In this document: in pieces, positions 16,712 through 25,514 of the stretch
Layout of the letters: the number at the start of each line of letters is the position of its first letter
How positions within the stretch are numbered: the stretch's first letter is position 1
DNA from: Altererythrobacter sp.
GTDB lineage: Bacteria > Pseudomonadota > Alphaproteobacteria > Sphingomonadales > Sphingomonadaceae
DNA length: 41,397 nt
Direction: 5' to 3'
Assembly (NCBI GenBank): GCA_031178065.1
Contig: JAPSJS010000030.1
Location: 1-41,397, forward strand
The notes under the pieces: generated by a model
The model's input: only the letters and a program-made list of their open reading frames with translations
Told to the model about the DNA's origin: nothing
Database searches by the model: none
Program-made: the position numbers and the translations under genes

Positions 16712-17935
16712 CTACTCGGAAAACGCCCGCTGGAAATCCAGTCCGCTCGGCTCCTGGAATATGCGGAGGCCGAACTCGGGCATGATCGCCAGAAGATGAT
16801 CGAAGATGTCGGCCTGGATAGTCTCGTACTCGCCCCAAGCCGTGGTATCGGTGAAGCAGTACACTTCGAGCGGCAGGCCCTGCGCGGTAGGTTCCAGTTG
16901 GCGCACGAGCAGCGTCATTGCCGGCGTGATCCTGGCGTGCGCGCGCAAGTATGCGACGACGTAAGCGCGGAAGGTCCCAATGTTCGTGGCCCGCCGGGCA
17001 TTGACCGGCTCCCGCCCGGCTTCCCCGAGCCCGGCGTTCCATTCGCCGATCTCCCGCTCCTTGTCGGCGAGGTAGCCCTCGATCAGCTTGAAGCGGCGGA
17101 GCCCGGCCTTTTCCTCTTCGCTGAGGAAGCGGATCGAGTTCTGGTCGACGTTGATCGCGCGCTTGATCCGGCGGCCGCCCGACTCGGACATTCCGCGCCA
17201 GTTCTTGAAGCTGTCCGAGATCAGCCGGTGCGTGGGAATGGTGGTGATCGTCTTGTCGAAATTCTGCACCTTCACCGTGTGCAAGGCGATGTCGATCACG
17301 TCGCCGTCGGCGTTGAGCTCGGGCATCTCGATCCAGTCGCCCACCCGCAGCATGTCGTTCGACGTGAGCTGGACCGAAGCAACCAGCGAGAGGATCGTAT
17401 CCTTGAACACCAGCAGCAACACCGCCGCCATCGCACCGAGGCCGGATAGCAGCAGCAGCGGCGATTGCTCGATCAGCGCGGCGACCATCAGGATCGCGGC
17501 GGCGGCGTACACCACGATCTTGAGCACCTGGATGTAGCCCTTGATCGGCCGGTTCGCGGCATCGGGGCGCCGATCATAGAGATCCTTCACGAAGCTGAGC
17601 CCCGCACTGATCGCCATCGCGATCACGAGAATGATCAGCGCGGCCGCGACGTTGGAGACGACCTCCTCGACGGCGTAGGGCAGGTGCGGAACGAGCCTTA
17701 TGCCGTGGGAGACGATGAGCGCCGGAACGATGTTGGCGAGGTATGCGACGACCTTGCCCGGATTCGGCCCGTCCTTCGGCAACAGCCGGGCCATCAGCAG
17801 GCGCAGGATGATCTTCTTGGCGATAAAATTGGCCAGCCAGGCGATTGCCACCAGCACGCCGAGCCCGATCAGCGCTTCCGCAGCAGGGGCGACGCCGGTG
17901 AGGCCCAAGTCTTCGTAGGTCGGGAGGTCCATCAT
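16712..17935 (-). CDS. MscS-family mechanosensitive channel (YbdG-like)
   Basis: A 407-aa membrane protein with about five N-terminal helices. The conserved MscS pore and beta domain contains VQLTSNDMLRVGDWIEMPELNADGDVIDIALHTVKVQNFD (about 200-240). The insert RPIKGYIQVLKIVVY and the C-terminal VRQLEPTAQGLPLEVYCFT segment match the YbdG/MscM branch rather than short MscS. Such channels open on membrane tension to release solutes during osmotic downshock. ATG 17935 or 17932 can serve as start. It is convergent with radC (25-base gap). Confidence 0.9.
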   Translation of the reverse strand: MMDLPTYEDLGLTGVAPAAEALIGLGVLVAIAWLANFIAKKIILRLLMARLLPKDGPNPGKVVAYLANIVPALIVSHGIRLVPHLPYAVEEVVSNVAAALIILVIAMAISAGLSFVKDLYDRRPDAANRPIKGYIQVLKIVVYAAAAILMVAALIEQSPLLLLSGLGAMAAVLLLVFKDTILSLVASVQLTSNDMLRVGDWIEMPELNADGDVIDIALHTVKVQNFDKTITTIPTHRLISDSFKNWRGMSESGGRRIKRAINVDQNSIRFLSEEEKAGLRRFKLIEGYLADKEREIGEWNAGLGEAGREPVNARRATNIGTFRAYVVAYLRAHARITPAMTLLVRQLEPTAQGLPLEVYCFTDTTAWGEYETIQADIFDHLLAIMPEFGLRIFQEPSGLDFQRAFSE

Positions 17936-18046
17936 GGGCGTGTCGTGCTGCCAGTCCGTGCGGGCGGCTGGTTCCTCTGTTCGCGATCGATGAAGGCCGC
18001 CTAGGTGCCCGTCAGGTACCGCTGTGTCAAATCAAGCGGGGCCCCC

Positions 18047-18415
18047 TTACCGCTTCTTTTTTGCGAGATTGAACGCCACCGCCTCGCGCACGAGCGCCTG
18101 CAAGGCAGGCTCGTCGATCGCGTCCTTTTCGAACATATCGATCGCGCGCCGCACGTTGCCGTCGAGACTGGCGTTGAACAGGCCCGCCGGGTCGTCCAGC
18201 GCGGCGCCCTGTGCGAACGTCAGCTTGACCTTGTCCTTGTAGGTCTCGCCCGTGCAGATGATGCCCTCGCGGCTCCAGGTCGGCACGCCGGCGGGGTTGG
18301 AGGGCTTGCGCCACTTGGCCTCCTCGACGATCTCGGGATCGGCACCCATGATGACTTCGCGTGCCTGCGCGAGCCTCGCGCGCCGCCAGTCGCCCTCTTC
18401 GTTTTCCTGCGCCAA
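18047..18415 (-). CDS. DUF1801 domain protein (second copy in operon)
   Basis: A 122-aa protein with ADPEIVEEAKWRKPSNPAGVPTWSREGIICTGETYKDKVKLTFAQGAALDDP, the core of DUF1801 (YdhG-like; function unknown). The C-terminus is basic (NLAKKKR). It is the last gene of the ArsR-led leftward operon, 13 bases after the other DUF1801 gene. The two copies share the fold pattern but little identity, so this is not a recent duplication. Confidence 0.8.
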   Translation of the reverse strand: MAQENEEGDWRRARLAQAREVIMGADPEIVEEAKWRKPSNPAGVPTWSREGIICTGETYKDKVKLTFAQGAALDDPAGLFNASLDGNVRRAIDMFEKDAIDEPALQALVREAVAFNLAKKKR

Positions 18416-18428
18416 ACCGCGCCTCCTG

Positions 18429-18836
18429 CTACATCTTCTCGCCGGGCAGCTTCGCCGCCTGCTTCACCCACTCGGTGAACTGGTCGCCCGGCATTTCGCC
18501 TTCATGAATATGATAATAGCGGACCTCGGGATACTTCGAGGTCTCCGGCGGCGGCGGGTCAAGCGAGCCGCCGCGGAAGAACGTGACTTTCACATAGCGG
18601 TCGAAGCAATGGAACGAGGTGAACCAGCAGTCCTGCTCGGTCCCGTAGAACGGGCTGTTCCACTTGACCGCCTTCTCCACCCCCGGAACCGCGCGGACGA
18701 TCGCCGCGTCCAGCGCCTCGCCCACCGCGCGCTTCCAGCCGGGCATGGCGGCGATATACGCCTGCACCGGCGCATCGCCCTCCCCCTTCGGGATCTGCGG
18801 ATTGCCGCCGGACAGCAATTTGGGCTTGCCCGTCAT
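18429..18836 (-). CDS. DUF1801 domain protein (first copy in operon)
   Basis: A 135-aa protein with VGEALDAAIVRAVPGVEKAVKWNSPFYG and HCFDRYVKVTFFRGGSLDPPP, both diagnostic of DUF1801. The family has a frataxin/YdhG-like fold and no proven activity. The ATG overlaps the stop of the small membrane protein gene by 4 bases (ATGA). Frequent neighbours of DUF1801 genes are SRPBCC/AHSA1 proteins and ArsR regulators, as here; that is family knowledge, not a function. Confidence 0.82.
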   Translation of the reverse strand: MTGKPKLLSGGNPQIPKGEGDAPVQAYIAAMPGWKRAVGEALDAAIVRAVPGVEKAVKWNSPFYGTEQDCWFTSFHCFDRYVKVTFFRGGSLDPPPPETSKYPEVRYYHIHEGEMPGDQFTEWVKQAAKLPGEKM

Positions 18837-19030
18837 GACCGGGCGGGCCTGCGGTAATGGCGAACGAACATGTAAATGCCCGTCAGCATGAGGAAGAACA
18901 GGAACGGCAGCGGCGTGTAGTAGAGCCAGTCCGGCGGTACCGCGAACGCCTGGAAGGCGAATATGCCCACGACGATCAGGGTGAAGATCATCGAGGTCCA
19001 GCGATGCAGTTGTCTGATCCGGGCGCCCAT
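18833..19030 (-). CDS. Small two-helix membrane protein
   Basis: A 65-aa protein, MGARIRQLHRWTSMIFTLIV..., with two membrane helices (about 14-33 and 40-57) and basic ends. I do not recognise a named family beyond small inner-membrane proteins seen in such operons. Its start shares one base with the stop of the SRPBCC gene, and its end overlaps the DUF1801 gene by 4 bases, so it is part of the same coupled transcript. Confidence 0.75.
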   Translation of the reverse strand: MGARIRQLHRWTSMIFTLIVVGIFAFQAFAVPPDWLYYTPLPFLFFLMLTGIYMFVRHYRRPARS

Positions 19031-19440
19031 CAGTCCATCCTTTCCAGCAGGTTATCGAGCGATTTGAGGAACCGCGGCCAGCCCGCCCGCGCGCCGTGAT
19101 ACGCCATCTTTTCCTCGGGCCGGAAGCCGGTCTGCTCCATCCGCAGCCGCGTGCCGGAGGGCGTGGGATCGAGCGTCCAGTTCACCACGCTTTCGAGGCC
19201 GGGGCCGTTCCAGCGGTAGCTCAGCGAGCGCAACGGCTCGATCGCGAGCACCTCGCCTTCCACTTTGCCCCATTCGGCCACCATCTCGAACCGCTCGCCC
19301 ACCTCGGCACGGAAATCGTTCGGCATGATCCATTCGGCAAGCAGATCGCTCTGCGTGAGCGCGCGCCAGACCCGCTCCGGCGGATGAGCGAACTCGCGTT
19401 CGACGACCAACGTACGCGTTTCGGTGGCGGCCGCGGTCAA
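19030..19440 (-). CDS. SRPBCC (AHSA1-type) domain protein
   Basis: A 136-aa helix-grip protein: VEREFAHPPERVWRALTQSDLLAEWIMPNDF at the start and GTRLRMEQTGFRPEEKMAYHGARAGWPRFLKSLDNLLE at the end match AHSA1/SRPBCC ligand-binding proteins. These are commonly encoded next to an ArsR regulator, as here, and the pair is often autoregulated. The ligand is unknown. The ATG overlaps the arsR stop by 4 bases. Confidence 0.88.
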   Translation of the reverse strand: MTAAATETRTLVVEREFAHPPERVWRALTQSDLLAEWIMPNDFRAEVGERFEMVAEWGKVEGEVLAIEPLRSLSYRWNGPGLESVVNWTLDPTPSGTRLRMEQTGFRPEEKMAYHGARAGWPRFLKSLDNLLERMD

Positions 19441-19763
19441 TTATCCATCCTCGCCAGCAAATCGTCGAGCTTGTCGAAACGCGCCTCCCAGAACGCACGC
19501 ATCTGCCCCGTCCAGTCGTCAAGCGGCGCGAGCCGTACCGGCAGCGCGCGATAGTAGGTGGAGCGGCCTGCCCGCCGCCCCTCGACCAGCCCGCCCTCCC
19601 TCAGCACGCCGAGATGCTTGGAGATCGCCGGCTGCGAGATCCCTGACCCGCGGGTAAGGCCGCCCACGGTCAGTTCCCCTTCGCGGCACAGCCGTTCGAA
19701 GATCGCCCGGCGGCTCGCGTCGGCGAGCACGCGGAAGAGGGGATCGGGATCTGGCGCAGGCAT
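19437..19763 (-). CDS. ArsR-family winged-helix transcription regulator
   Basis: A 108-aa DNA-binding protein. The winged helix spans LFRVLADASRRAIFERLCREGELTVGGLTRGSG then ISQPAISKHLGVLREGGLV, with the wing RRAGRSTYYRA. I see no Cys metal site, so this belongs to the non-metal branch paired with SRPBCC proteins (SdpR/Rv2034-like). It heads a five-gene leftward operon. ATG 19763 is chosen; TTG 19769 is the alternative. No good ribosome site is visible, and a long palindrome (19763-19798) covers the start, suggesting autorepression and perhaps a leaderless message. Confidence 0.92.
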   Translation of the reverse strand: MPAPDPDPLFRVLADASRRAIFERLCREGELTVGGLTRGSGISQPAISKHLGVLREGGLVEGRRAGRSTYYRALPVRLAPLDDWTGQMRAFWEARFDKLDDLLARMDN

Positions 19764-19798
19764 GACCAACCCATAACCACTAAGTTATGAGTTGGTCA
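19763..19798 (-). promoter_or_regulatory. 36-bp near-perfect palindrome at the arsR start, likely operator
   Basis: TGACCAACCCATAAC (19763-19777), spacer CACTAA, GTTATGAGTTGGTCA (19784-19798): the 15-base arms differ at one position. On the minus strand TTGACC (19794-19799) could be a -35 box and TTATGG or TATGGG (about 19770-19776) a -10 box, placing transcription start at or near the ATG. A bound ArsR dimer would block this promoter. Confidence 0.7.
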
Positions 19799-19826
19799 AC
19801 CGGGCCACCGCGCCACGACCGCTCGA

Positions 19827-22622
19827 TCAGCGTGCCGGGGGCGTTACTCCGTAAGCGCCGTAGATCCCCTTCAGCGCAGGTGCCGCCGCCAACGCCGCCG
19901 TGATGTCCTGCTGCCCGGCCTCATCGTCGAGCGCCAGGCGTACGATGCCGCGCAGGTAGCGCGACTCGTGCTGGCCCGGCGCAACCGAGAGGACCTTGTT
20001 CAGATCGACCAGCGCTTCGTCCGCCCGACCGAGGCGGAACAGGACGAGCGCGCGGCTGTCGAGCGCCGCCGCACTGCCCGAGGCCTGCTCGATTGCCTTG
20101 AGGCAGGCGGGCAGAATCTTGGGCGTCGCCAGATTCCAGATCCCCGAATACCAGCACAGTGCGTTGTGCGCTTCGGACCCTGCTGGCGCGGTCTCCGCCA
20201 GTTCGGTCAGCCGTGCCAAGCCTTCCTCGCGCCGGCCGGCCCAGCCCTCGGCATAGGCGAGTTGAATGTCGGCGGAATCCGGATCCGCCGCGACGAGCGC
20301 GCTCTCCTCGGCGAGAGCCAAAGCCTCGTCTCCGCGCCCCATCTGCCCGAGCAGCTCGATCTGCATCTGGTGCTCGGCCTCCGAAGGACTCAGCCGTTCG
20401 GCCTCCTTGAGATCGGCGAGCGCCCCGTCGAGATCGCCGAGGTGCCGCTTCGTCAGCGCGCGCGCCACATGATGCTCGCTGCTCGGCTGGCGCTCGATAA
20501 CGACGTCGAGATCGGCGCGAGCGCCGGCCCAATCGCCCGTCCCCGCACGGAACGCGGCGCGGTTGACGTAGGCCTCGGCCTGATCTTCCTCCTCCTGTTC
20601 CACGAGGGCGGAATAGGCAGTGTTGATCGCACCGAGCATCCCCTTGTCGTCGCCCTGATATTCCCAAGCCTGCCTGACATCGGTCGGCGCGACGAGCTTC
20701 GGCAACTGCCGCCGCATACGCATCGTGTCGCGCTTAACCGCGGCGAGCTGATCGGCGGGAATCTCCCACGCCACGCTCTGGAGGTCCTGCGTCAGTTCGA
20801 AACGCTCGCCTTCGATACTGCCTGTGGAGCGGATCACGTTGCCGCCGATCGTGCTTTCGAAGCTGGGCTGTCCGCGAATGGCGAAACCTTCGCCTTCGTC
20901 GGGCAGGAGCCATGCGATCTCGCTGCGCCAGAACAGCGGACCGTTCACGATCACGGGCAGATCGCGCCATTCGGCACGCGCGCGGTCGATCTCGAAGTTG
21001 AATTCCGAGGCCGGCTGGTAAGGAACGTCGAGCCGGTAGCGGCCGTCCTCGTCGGTCCAGGGCGTGGTCATGAGCCCGTCCACTGCGATGGTCGCGGTGC
21101 CCGTCTCGTCGTCATAGGTGACGGTTTTCTCCACCTGTTGATGCAGTCCGATGATGCCGGCGACGGTGCTGTAGATGGCACCGTCCCGCTGCTCCCCGTC
21201 CTCCATCTGCGTCAGCATCCGGATTGCCGCGGCGAAGGGCCCCGTCACCGTGAGTTCGAAATCGAACAGCGCCGGCACCTTGACGCCCGCACGCTGGTCG
21301 ACCGTCATACGGACGATGCGGTCGGGAACCGCCTGCGGCCGCATCGCGATCTCCTGCAGCGAGGCCCCGCCGGTGCGGAGAGGAAGCGCGTAGCCGAAGC
21401 GCGGCACCGCGCCGATCGTCTCCAGCCGTGTTCCGGCGCTCGTTCCGTCGAGCCAATACGACACGCCGCCGATGTCCGCGCGAACGATCATGTGGTTGAA
21501 GTTGCCCGGCAGCGGCAACACGTCGGGCAAGGCGTCGCCGCCTTCGGTCGCGACCAGCACGACTTCCGAGGAGATGTCGAGCTCGCGCAGAATGGAGAGG
21601 AGGAGCAGCGACTTCGCCTTGCAGTCGCCGAAGCGCTTCTCCCACGTCAGGGCCGGCGACTGGGGCAGGTAGTTCCCGCCGTCCAGGCCATTCATGAGAT
21701 AGCCGACCTCGTCCTGAACCAGTCGGACGGCCAGAGCCGCGCGAGCAATCGGGTCGGCTGTTGCGCTCCGGATCTTGTCGATCTCGCGCGCGATCGGCCC
21801 GTCGGGCAGGATCGTGCCCTGCGGATCGTAATGAGGCGCCATGGTGGCGGACACGGCTTCCCAGCTATCGAACGTGCCGACCTGAATACCGGGAGGGAGG
21901 CGGAAGCGCGTCGGCGCGTCGAACGGAACTTCCTTCGGCTCCGCGATCGGCATCTCGACGGTCAGCGTCTTCATGCCGTCGGCCTCGGTCACGACGAGAT
22001 CGCTCCCGACACGCAGCGCCTTGTGGTTCACGGGTGCGGCGCTTGGCCAGGAGGCGATGATACGCCCTGACGCGATCGGCATCGGATCGGCGAAGACGAA
22101 CGCCCGCCACTCCATCTTATCGCCGAGCGCCTGGTCGCGCTTGGTGACCGAGTAAGCCACACGCAGCGTGTCGCCGACGCGCAGGCCTGGGACCGCAAGC
22201 GTTGCCGTCAGCCCGCCGTCGAGGATCCGCTGCTCGAGCTGCCGCTCGCGCCGAAGCACTTCGAACCGCGCGCCGTCGGCCAGCACGTCGTGCAGTTCCC
22301 CGTCGCGCACGATCTGGACTCGGTGGACGATCAGATCGCCCTTGTCGGGCAGCCAGTTCGCAGTGATCGTGCCGAACTGGCTCAGCGCGATGGGCGTGTC
22401 GAGCGCCACTGCCATATCGTGGAATTCCCACACCGTCCCCCCGTCGAGGCGGACCTGCGATTCCATGAGCCGGATCGGCTTCCCGGGTTCGCTTTCGGAA
22501 GGCGGCAGTTCCGCCTGATCAACCCATTCGGGCGCGGATTGATAGAGAATTTCCTCACCCGCCAGCGCGGGCGCTGCGGCAACCACAAGGCTGCCTGCCA
22601 ACAGGTACGTGTAACGGTGCAT
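19827..22622 (-). CDS. Exported DUF3857/transglutaminase-like protein with TPR C-terminus
   Basis: A 931-aa protein with a signal peptide (cut near ALAGEE, about residue 21). The DUF3857 domain spans about 50-220, and a transglutaminase core follows. Its catalytic triad is visible as Cys334 in FGDCKAKSLLLL, His377 in GNFNHMIV and Asp392 in YWLDGT. The C-terminal third (about 640-920) is helical with tetratricopeptide-like repeats (e.g. SSEHHVARALTKRHLGDLDGALADL). The combination suggests a periplasmic or surface protein acting on peptide or protein amides; the substrate is unknown. It lies 63 bases upstream of arsR on the same strand, with no sign of co-regulation. Confidence 0.88.
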   Translation of the reverse strand: MHRYTYLLAGSLVVAAAPALAGEEILYQSAPEWVDQAELPPSESEPGKPIRLMESQVRLDGGTVWEFHDMAVALDTPIALSQFGTITANWLPDKGDLIVHRVQIVRDGELHDVLADGARFEVLRRERQLEQRILDGGLTATLAVPGLRVGDTLRVAYSVTKRDQALGDKMEWRAFVFADPMPIASGRIIASWPSAAPVNHKALRVGSDLVVTEADGMKTLTVEMPIAEPKEVPFDAPTRFRLPPGIQVGTFDSWEAVSATMAPHYDPQGTILPDGPIAREIDKIRSATADPIARAALAVRLVQDEVGYLMNGLDGGNYLPQSPALTWEKRFGDCKAKSLLLLSILRELDISSEVVLVATEGGDALPDVLPLPGNFNHMIVRADIGGVSYWLDGTSAGTRLETIGAVPRFGYALPLRTGGASLQEIAMRPQAVPDRIVRMTVDQRAGVKVPALFDFELTVTGPFAAAIRMLTQMEDGEQRDGAIYSTVAGIIGLHQQVEKTVTYDDETGTATIAVDGLMTTPWTDEDGRYRLDVPYQPASEFNFEIDRARAEWRDLPVIVNGPLFWRSEIAWLLPDEGEGFAIRGQPSFESTIGGNVIRSTGSIEGERFELTQDLQSVAWEIPADQLAAVKRDTMRMRRQLPKLVAPTDVRQAWEYQGDDKGMLGAINTAYSALVEQEEEDQAEAYVNRAAFRAGTGDWAGARADLDVVIERQPSSEHHVARALTKRHLGDLDGALADLKEAERLSPSEAEHQMQIELLGQMGRGDEALALAEESALVAADPDSADIQLAYAEGWAGRREEGLARLTELAETAPAGSEAHNALCWYSGIWNLATPKILPACLKAIEQASGSAAALDSRALVLFRLGRADEALVDLNKVLSVAPGQHESRYLRGIVRLALDDEAGQQDITAALAAAPALKGIYGAYGVTPPAR

Positions 22623-22734
22623 GATCCCCCCCCGGAAACATTGGTAACTTCATCTGTAGCGCCGATCTCGCGGGTTGCCAACGCGCCCGCCCGGCACTAG
22701 CCGGCCCGGGAACTTTCCCGCTCCGGAGTCTGCC

Positions 22735-24045
22735 ATGGTCCCCCGCTACGCCCGCCCCGAAATGACCGCGATCTGGGAGCCCGAGGCGCGCTACCGCATC
22801 TGGTTCGAGATCGAGGCGCATGCAACCGAGAAGCTGGGTGAGCTCGGCGTCGTACCAAAGAGCGCGGCAAAGGCGCTGTGGGACTGGTGGGCGACCGACC
22901 CGAAGATCGACGTCGACGCGATCGACGCGATCGAGGCGGTGACCAAACACGACGTGATCGCCTTCCTCACCTGGGTCGCCGAACAGGTGGGAGACGAAGC
23001 GCGCTTCATGCACCAGGGCATGACCAGCTCGGACGTGCTCGACACGACGCTGGCCGTTCAGCTCGCGCGTGCCGCGGACATCCTGCTGGCCGATCTCGAC
23101 CAGTTGCTCGCAGCCATCAAGCGTCGGGCGGAAGAGCACAAGTACACCCCCACCATCGGCCGCAGCCACGGCATCCATGCCGAACCGGTGACCTTTGGCC
23201 TCAAGCTGGCGCAGGCCTATGCCGAGTTCGCGCGCTGCCGCCAGCGGCTGATCGCCGCGCGCGAGGAGATCGCGACCTGCGCCATCAGCGGCGCGGTCGG
23301 CACCTTCGCCAACGTCGATCCACGGGTGGAGGAGCATGTCGCCGAGCGCCTCGGTCTCGCGGTCGAGCCGATCAGCACGCAAGTGATCCCGCGTGACCGG
23401 CACGCGATGTTCTTCGCCACCTTGGCCGTGATTGCCGGTTCGATCGAGCGCGTGGCGGTCGAAGTCCGCCATCTCCAGCGGACCGAAGTGCTGGAGGCGG
23501 AGGAGTACTTCTCGCCCGGGCAGAAGGGCAGCTCGGCCATGCCGCACAAGCGCAATCCGATCCTGACCGAGAATCTCACCGGCCAGGCCCGCATGATCCG
23601 CGCCTACGCCCTGCCCGCGCTGGAGAACGTCGCGCTATGGCACGAGCGGGACATCAGCCACTCCTCGGTCGAGCGCTTCATCGGTCCCGACGCGACGATC
23701 ACGCTGGATTTCGCGCTCGCGCGCCTCACCGGCGTAATCGACAAGCTGCTCGTCTACCCGGAGCGGATGCAGAAGAACCTCGACCGGATGGGCGGTCTCG
23801 TCCACTCGCAGCGCGTACTGCTCGCACTCACCCAGGCCGGCGTCAGCCGCGAGGACGCCTACCGCCTCGTGCAGCGCAACGCGATGAAGGTCTGGGAATC
23901 GAACGGCGCGCTGTCGCTGCTCGACCTGCTCAAGGGCGATGACGAAGTGACCGCGGCTCTCAGCCATGCCGATCTCGAAGAGAAATTCGACCTCGACTAT
24001 CACTTCAAACAAGTCGACCGCATCTTCGCCCGGGTCTTCGGCTGA
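22735..24045 (+). CDS. purB: Adenylosuccinate lyase
   Basis: The enzyme catalyses two fumarate-releasing steps of purine synthesis (SAICAR to AICAR, adenylosuccinate to AMP). The 436-aa protein has TSSDVLDTT (about 97-105), the His loop [10 protein letters not shown] (about 142-151) and the fumarase-superfamily signature [11 protein letters not shown] (265-275) with its catalytic Ser. The frame is open from 22675, but ATG 22735 has CGGAG upstream and gives the family start [10 protein letters not shown]. It is divergent from the transglutaminase gene. Confidence 0.97.
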   Translation: MVPRYARPEMTAIWEPEARYRIWFEIEAHATEKLGELGVVPKSAAKALWDWWATDPKIDVDAIDAIEAVTKHDVIAFLTWVAEQVGDEARFMHQGMTSSDVLDTTLAVQLARAADILLADLDQLLAAIKRRAEEHKYTPTIGRSHGIHAEPVTFGLKLAQAYAEFARCRQRLIAAREEIATCAISGAVGTFANVDPRVEEHVAERLGLAVEPISTQVIPRDRHAMFFATLAVIAGSIERVAVEVRHLQRTEVLEAEEYFSPGQKGSSAMPHKRNPILTENLTGQARMIRAYALPALENVALWHERDISHSSVERFIGPDATITLDFALARLTGVIDKLLVYPERMQKNLDRMGGLVHSQRVLLALTQAGVSREDAYRLVQRNAMKVWESNGALSLLDLLKGDDEVTAALSHADLEEKFDLDYHFKQVDRIFARVFG

Positions 24046-24124
24046 CGGGCGCAGCGGCAGGCTTCCCTTGGGTTGCCAAGGCGTTTAGCATCCGGGCCGC
24101 CTTCAACGGGGAGCGAGACAGAGC

Positions 24125-24475
24125 ATGCAAGTGATGAGAACAATCGTCTGGGTCCTGCTGCTGGCCGCGCTGCTGGTCTTTTCCGCCTTCAACTGGCGGC
24201 CGGTCGAGATAACGATCTGGCAGGGTCTGGTCCTCGAGACCAAGATCCCGGCACTGGTCGTCGTGTCCTTCCTGCTCGGCCTGCTGCCGATGTGGCTGTT
24301 GCACCAGGGTTCGAAGTGGCGGCTCAACCGGCGGATCAGTTCGCTCGAGATGGCGCACCGCACCGCGGTCGCCAATACGGCGGCGGCACCCCCGCCGCCC
24401 GAGACCGTGCATGAACCCGCACCGGCGCCCGTGACGACCGACATCGCGGACGACCGCCCCAAAGACCCCGCATGA
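24125..24475 (+). CDS. lapA: LapA-domain membrane protein
   Basis: A 116-aa protein with two membrane helices (TIVWVLLLAALLVFSAFNW and ALVVVSFLLGLLPMWLL) joined by a short loop with NWRPVEITIW. A cytoplasmic helix RRISSLEMAHR and a Pro/Ala-rich tail follow. This is the LapA/YciS family; in E. coli, LapA works with LapB in control of LPS synthesis, but the role here is inferred only from family. In alphaproteobacteria lapA commonly precedes pyrF and trpF, as seen. Its stop overlaps pyrF by 4 bases. ATG 24134 is an alternative start. Confidence 0.85.
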   Translation: MQVMRTIVWVLLLAALLVFSAFNWRPVEITIWQGLVLETKIPALVVVSFLLGLLPMWLLHQGSKWRLNRRISSLEMAHRTAVANTAAAPPPPETVHEPAPAPVTTDIADDRPKDPA

Positions 24476-25158
24476 GCAACCCGGTCTACCTCGCCCTCGA
24501 TCTGCCGCAGCTCGACGCGGCCAAGGCACTGGCCGGCAAGGTCAAGGCGCATATCGGCGGCGTGAAGCTGGGCCTCGAATTCTTCTGCGCGCACGGGCAC
24601 CACGGCGTGCACGAGATCGCGCACCTCGGCCTGCCGATCTTCCTCGATCTCAAGCTGCACGACATTCCCAACACCGTCGCCGGCGCGATGCAGGCGATCC
24701 ATGTGCTCGAGCCGGCGATCGTCACCGTCCACGCCAGCGGCGGACGCGCGATGATGGAGGACGCCAAGGCCGCGGCCAGCAACGGGACGAAAGTCGTCGC
24801 GGTGACGATGCTCACCAGCATGGACGACCGCGATCTCGAACGCACCGGCGTGAAAGGCTGCGCCCACGATCAAGTCATGCGCCTCGCCGAGCTAGCCAAG
24901 GCGGCCGGCCTCGACGGGATCGTCTGCTCGGGGCAGGAGGTTGGCGCGGTTCACCGGCAGTGGAAGGACGGGTTTTTCGTCGTCCCCGGCCTGCGCCTGC
25001 CGGGCAATGGTGCCAATCACGCGAGGGGCGACCAGAAGCGCGTCGTCACCCCGCGCCAGGCGCGTGACGACGGCGCGAGCGTCCTCGTCGTCGGCCGCCC
25101 GATCAGCCGCGCCGAGGACCCCGTGGCAGCCGCGGTCGCGATCGAAGCGACGCTCTAG
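24472..25158 (+). CDS. pyrF: Orotidine 5'-phosphate decarboxylase
   Basis: The enzyme decarboxylates OMP to UMP, the last step of pyrimidine synthesis. The 228-aa protein starts MSNPVYLALDLPQLDAAK. The catalytic motif FLDLKLHDIPNTV carries Asp59, Lys61 and Asp64, and the C-terminal phosphate loop is VVGRPISRAEDPVAA. Start ATG at 24472, overlapping the lapA stop (ATGA). The VOC gene follows after 2 bases. Confidence 0.97.
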   Translation: MSNPVYLALDLPQLDAAKALAGKVKAHIGGVKLGLEFFCAHGHHGVHEIAHLGLPIFLDLKLHDIPNTVAGAMQAIHVLEPAIVTVHASGGRAMMEDAKAAASNGTKVVAVTMLTSMDDRDLERTGVKGCAHDQVMRLAELAKAAGLDGIVCSGQEVGAVHRQWKDGFFVVPGLRLPGNGANHARGDQKRVVTPRQARDDGASVLVVGRPISRAEDPVAAAVAIEATL

Positions 25159-25160
25159 GC

Positions 25161-25508
25161 GTGGCGGACCGCGCCACCCCCAACCTGCCCGCGCGCGACT
25201 TCGACAAGACCGAAGCCTTCTATGCCGAGCTCGGCTTCGAGCGCAGTTGGCGCGACGGCGGCTGGATGATCCTCAGCCGGGGTGAAGTGCAGCTCGAATT
25301 CTTCCCTTATCCCGGTCTCGACCCTGCCGAGAGCTCGTTCGGCTGCTGTCTGCGGCTCGACGACATGCCGGCCTTCGTCGAGGCATGCCATGCGGCGGGT
25401 ATCAGCGCCGGCCCCGTGGGTTTTCCGAGGGTACAAGCCCCGCGGCGCGAGCACAGTGGGCTCATCGATCACGACGGTTCCCTCCTTCGCCTCGTCCAGA
25501 ACGCCTGA
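25161..25508 (+). CDS. VOC-family (bleomycin-resistance-like) protein
   Basis: A 115-aa glyoxalase/VOC-fold protein: NLPARDFDKTEAFYAELGFERSWRDGGWMIL, then ELQ-type strand VQLEFFPYPGLDP, and at the end LIDHDGSLLRLVQNA. The GTG start at 25161 follows the pyrF stop by two bases, so it depends on pyrF translation. Proteins like this bind bleomycin-type drugs or act on small molecules; conservation with known resistance proteins is only at fold level, so no resistance claim is made. It is inserted between pyrF and trpF. Confidence 0.85.
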   Translation: MADRATPNLPARDFDKTEAFYAELGFERSWRDGGWMILSRGEVQLEFFPYPGLDPAESSFGCCLRLDDMPAFVEACHAAGISAGPVGFPRVQAPRREHSGLIDHDGSLLRLVQNA

Positions 25509-25514
25509 CCGCCG

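Noticed and set aside
25161-25508. VOC protein as a true bleomycin-resistance gene
   Set aside because: Only fold-level similarity; the position in the pyrF-trpF unit suggests a housekeeping or unknown role.
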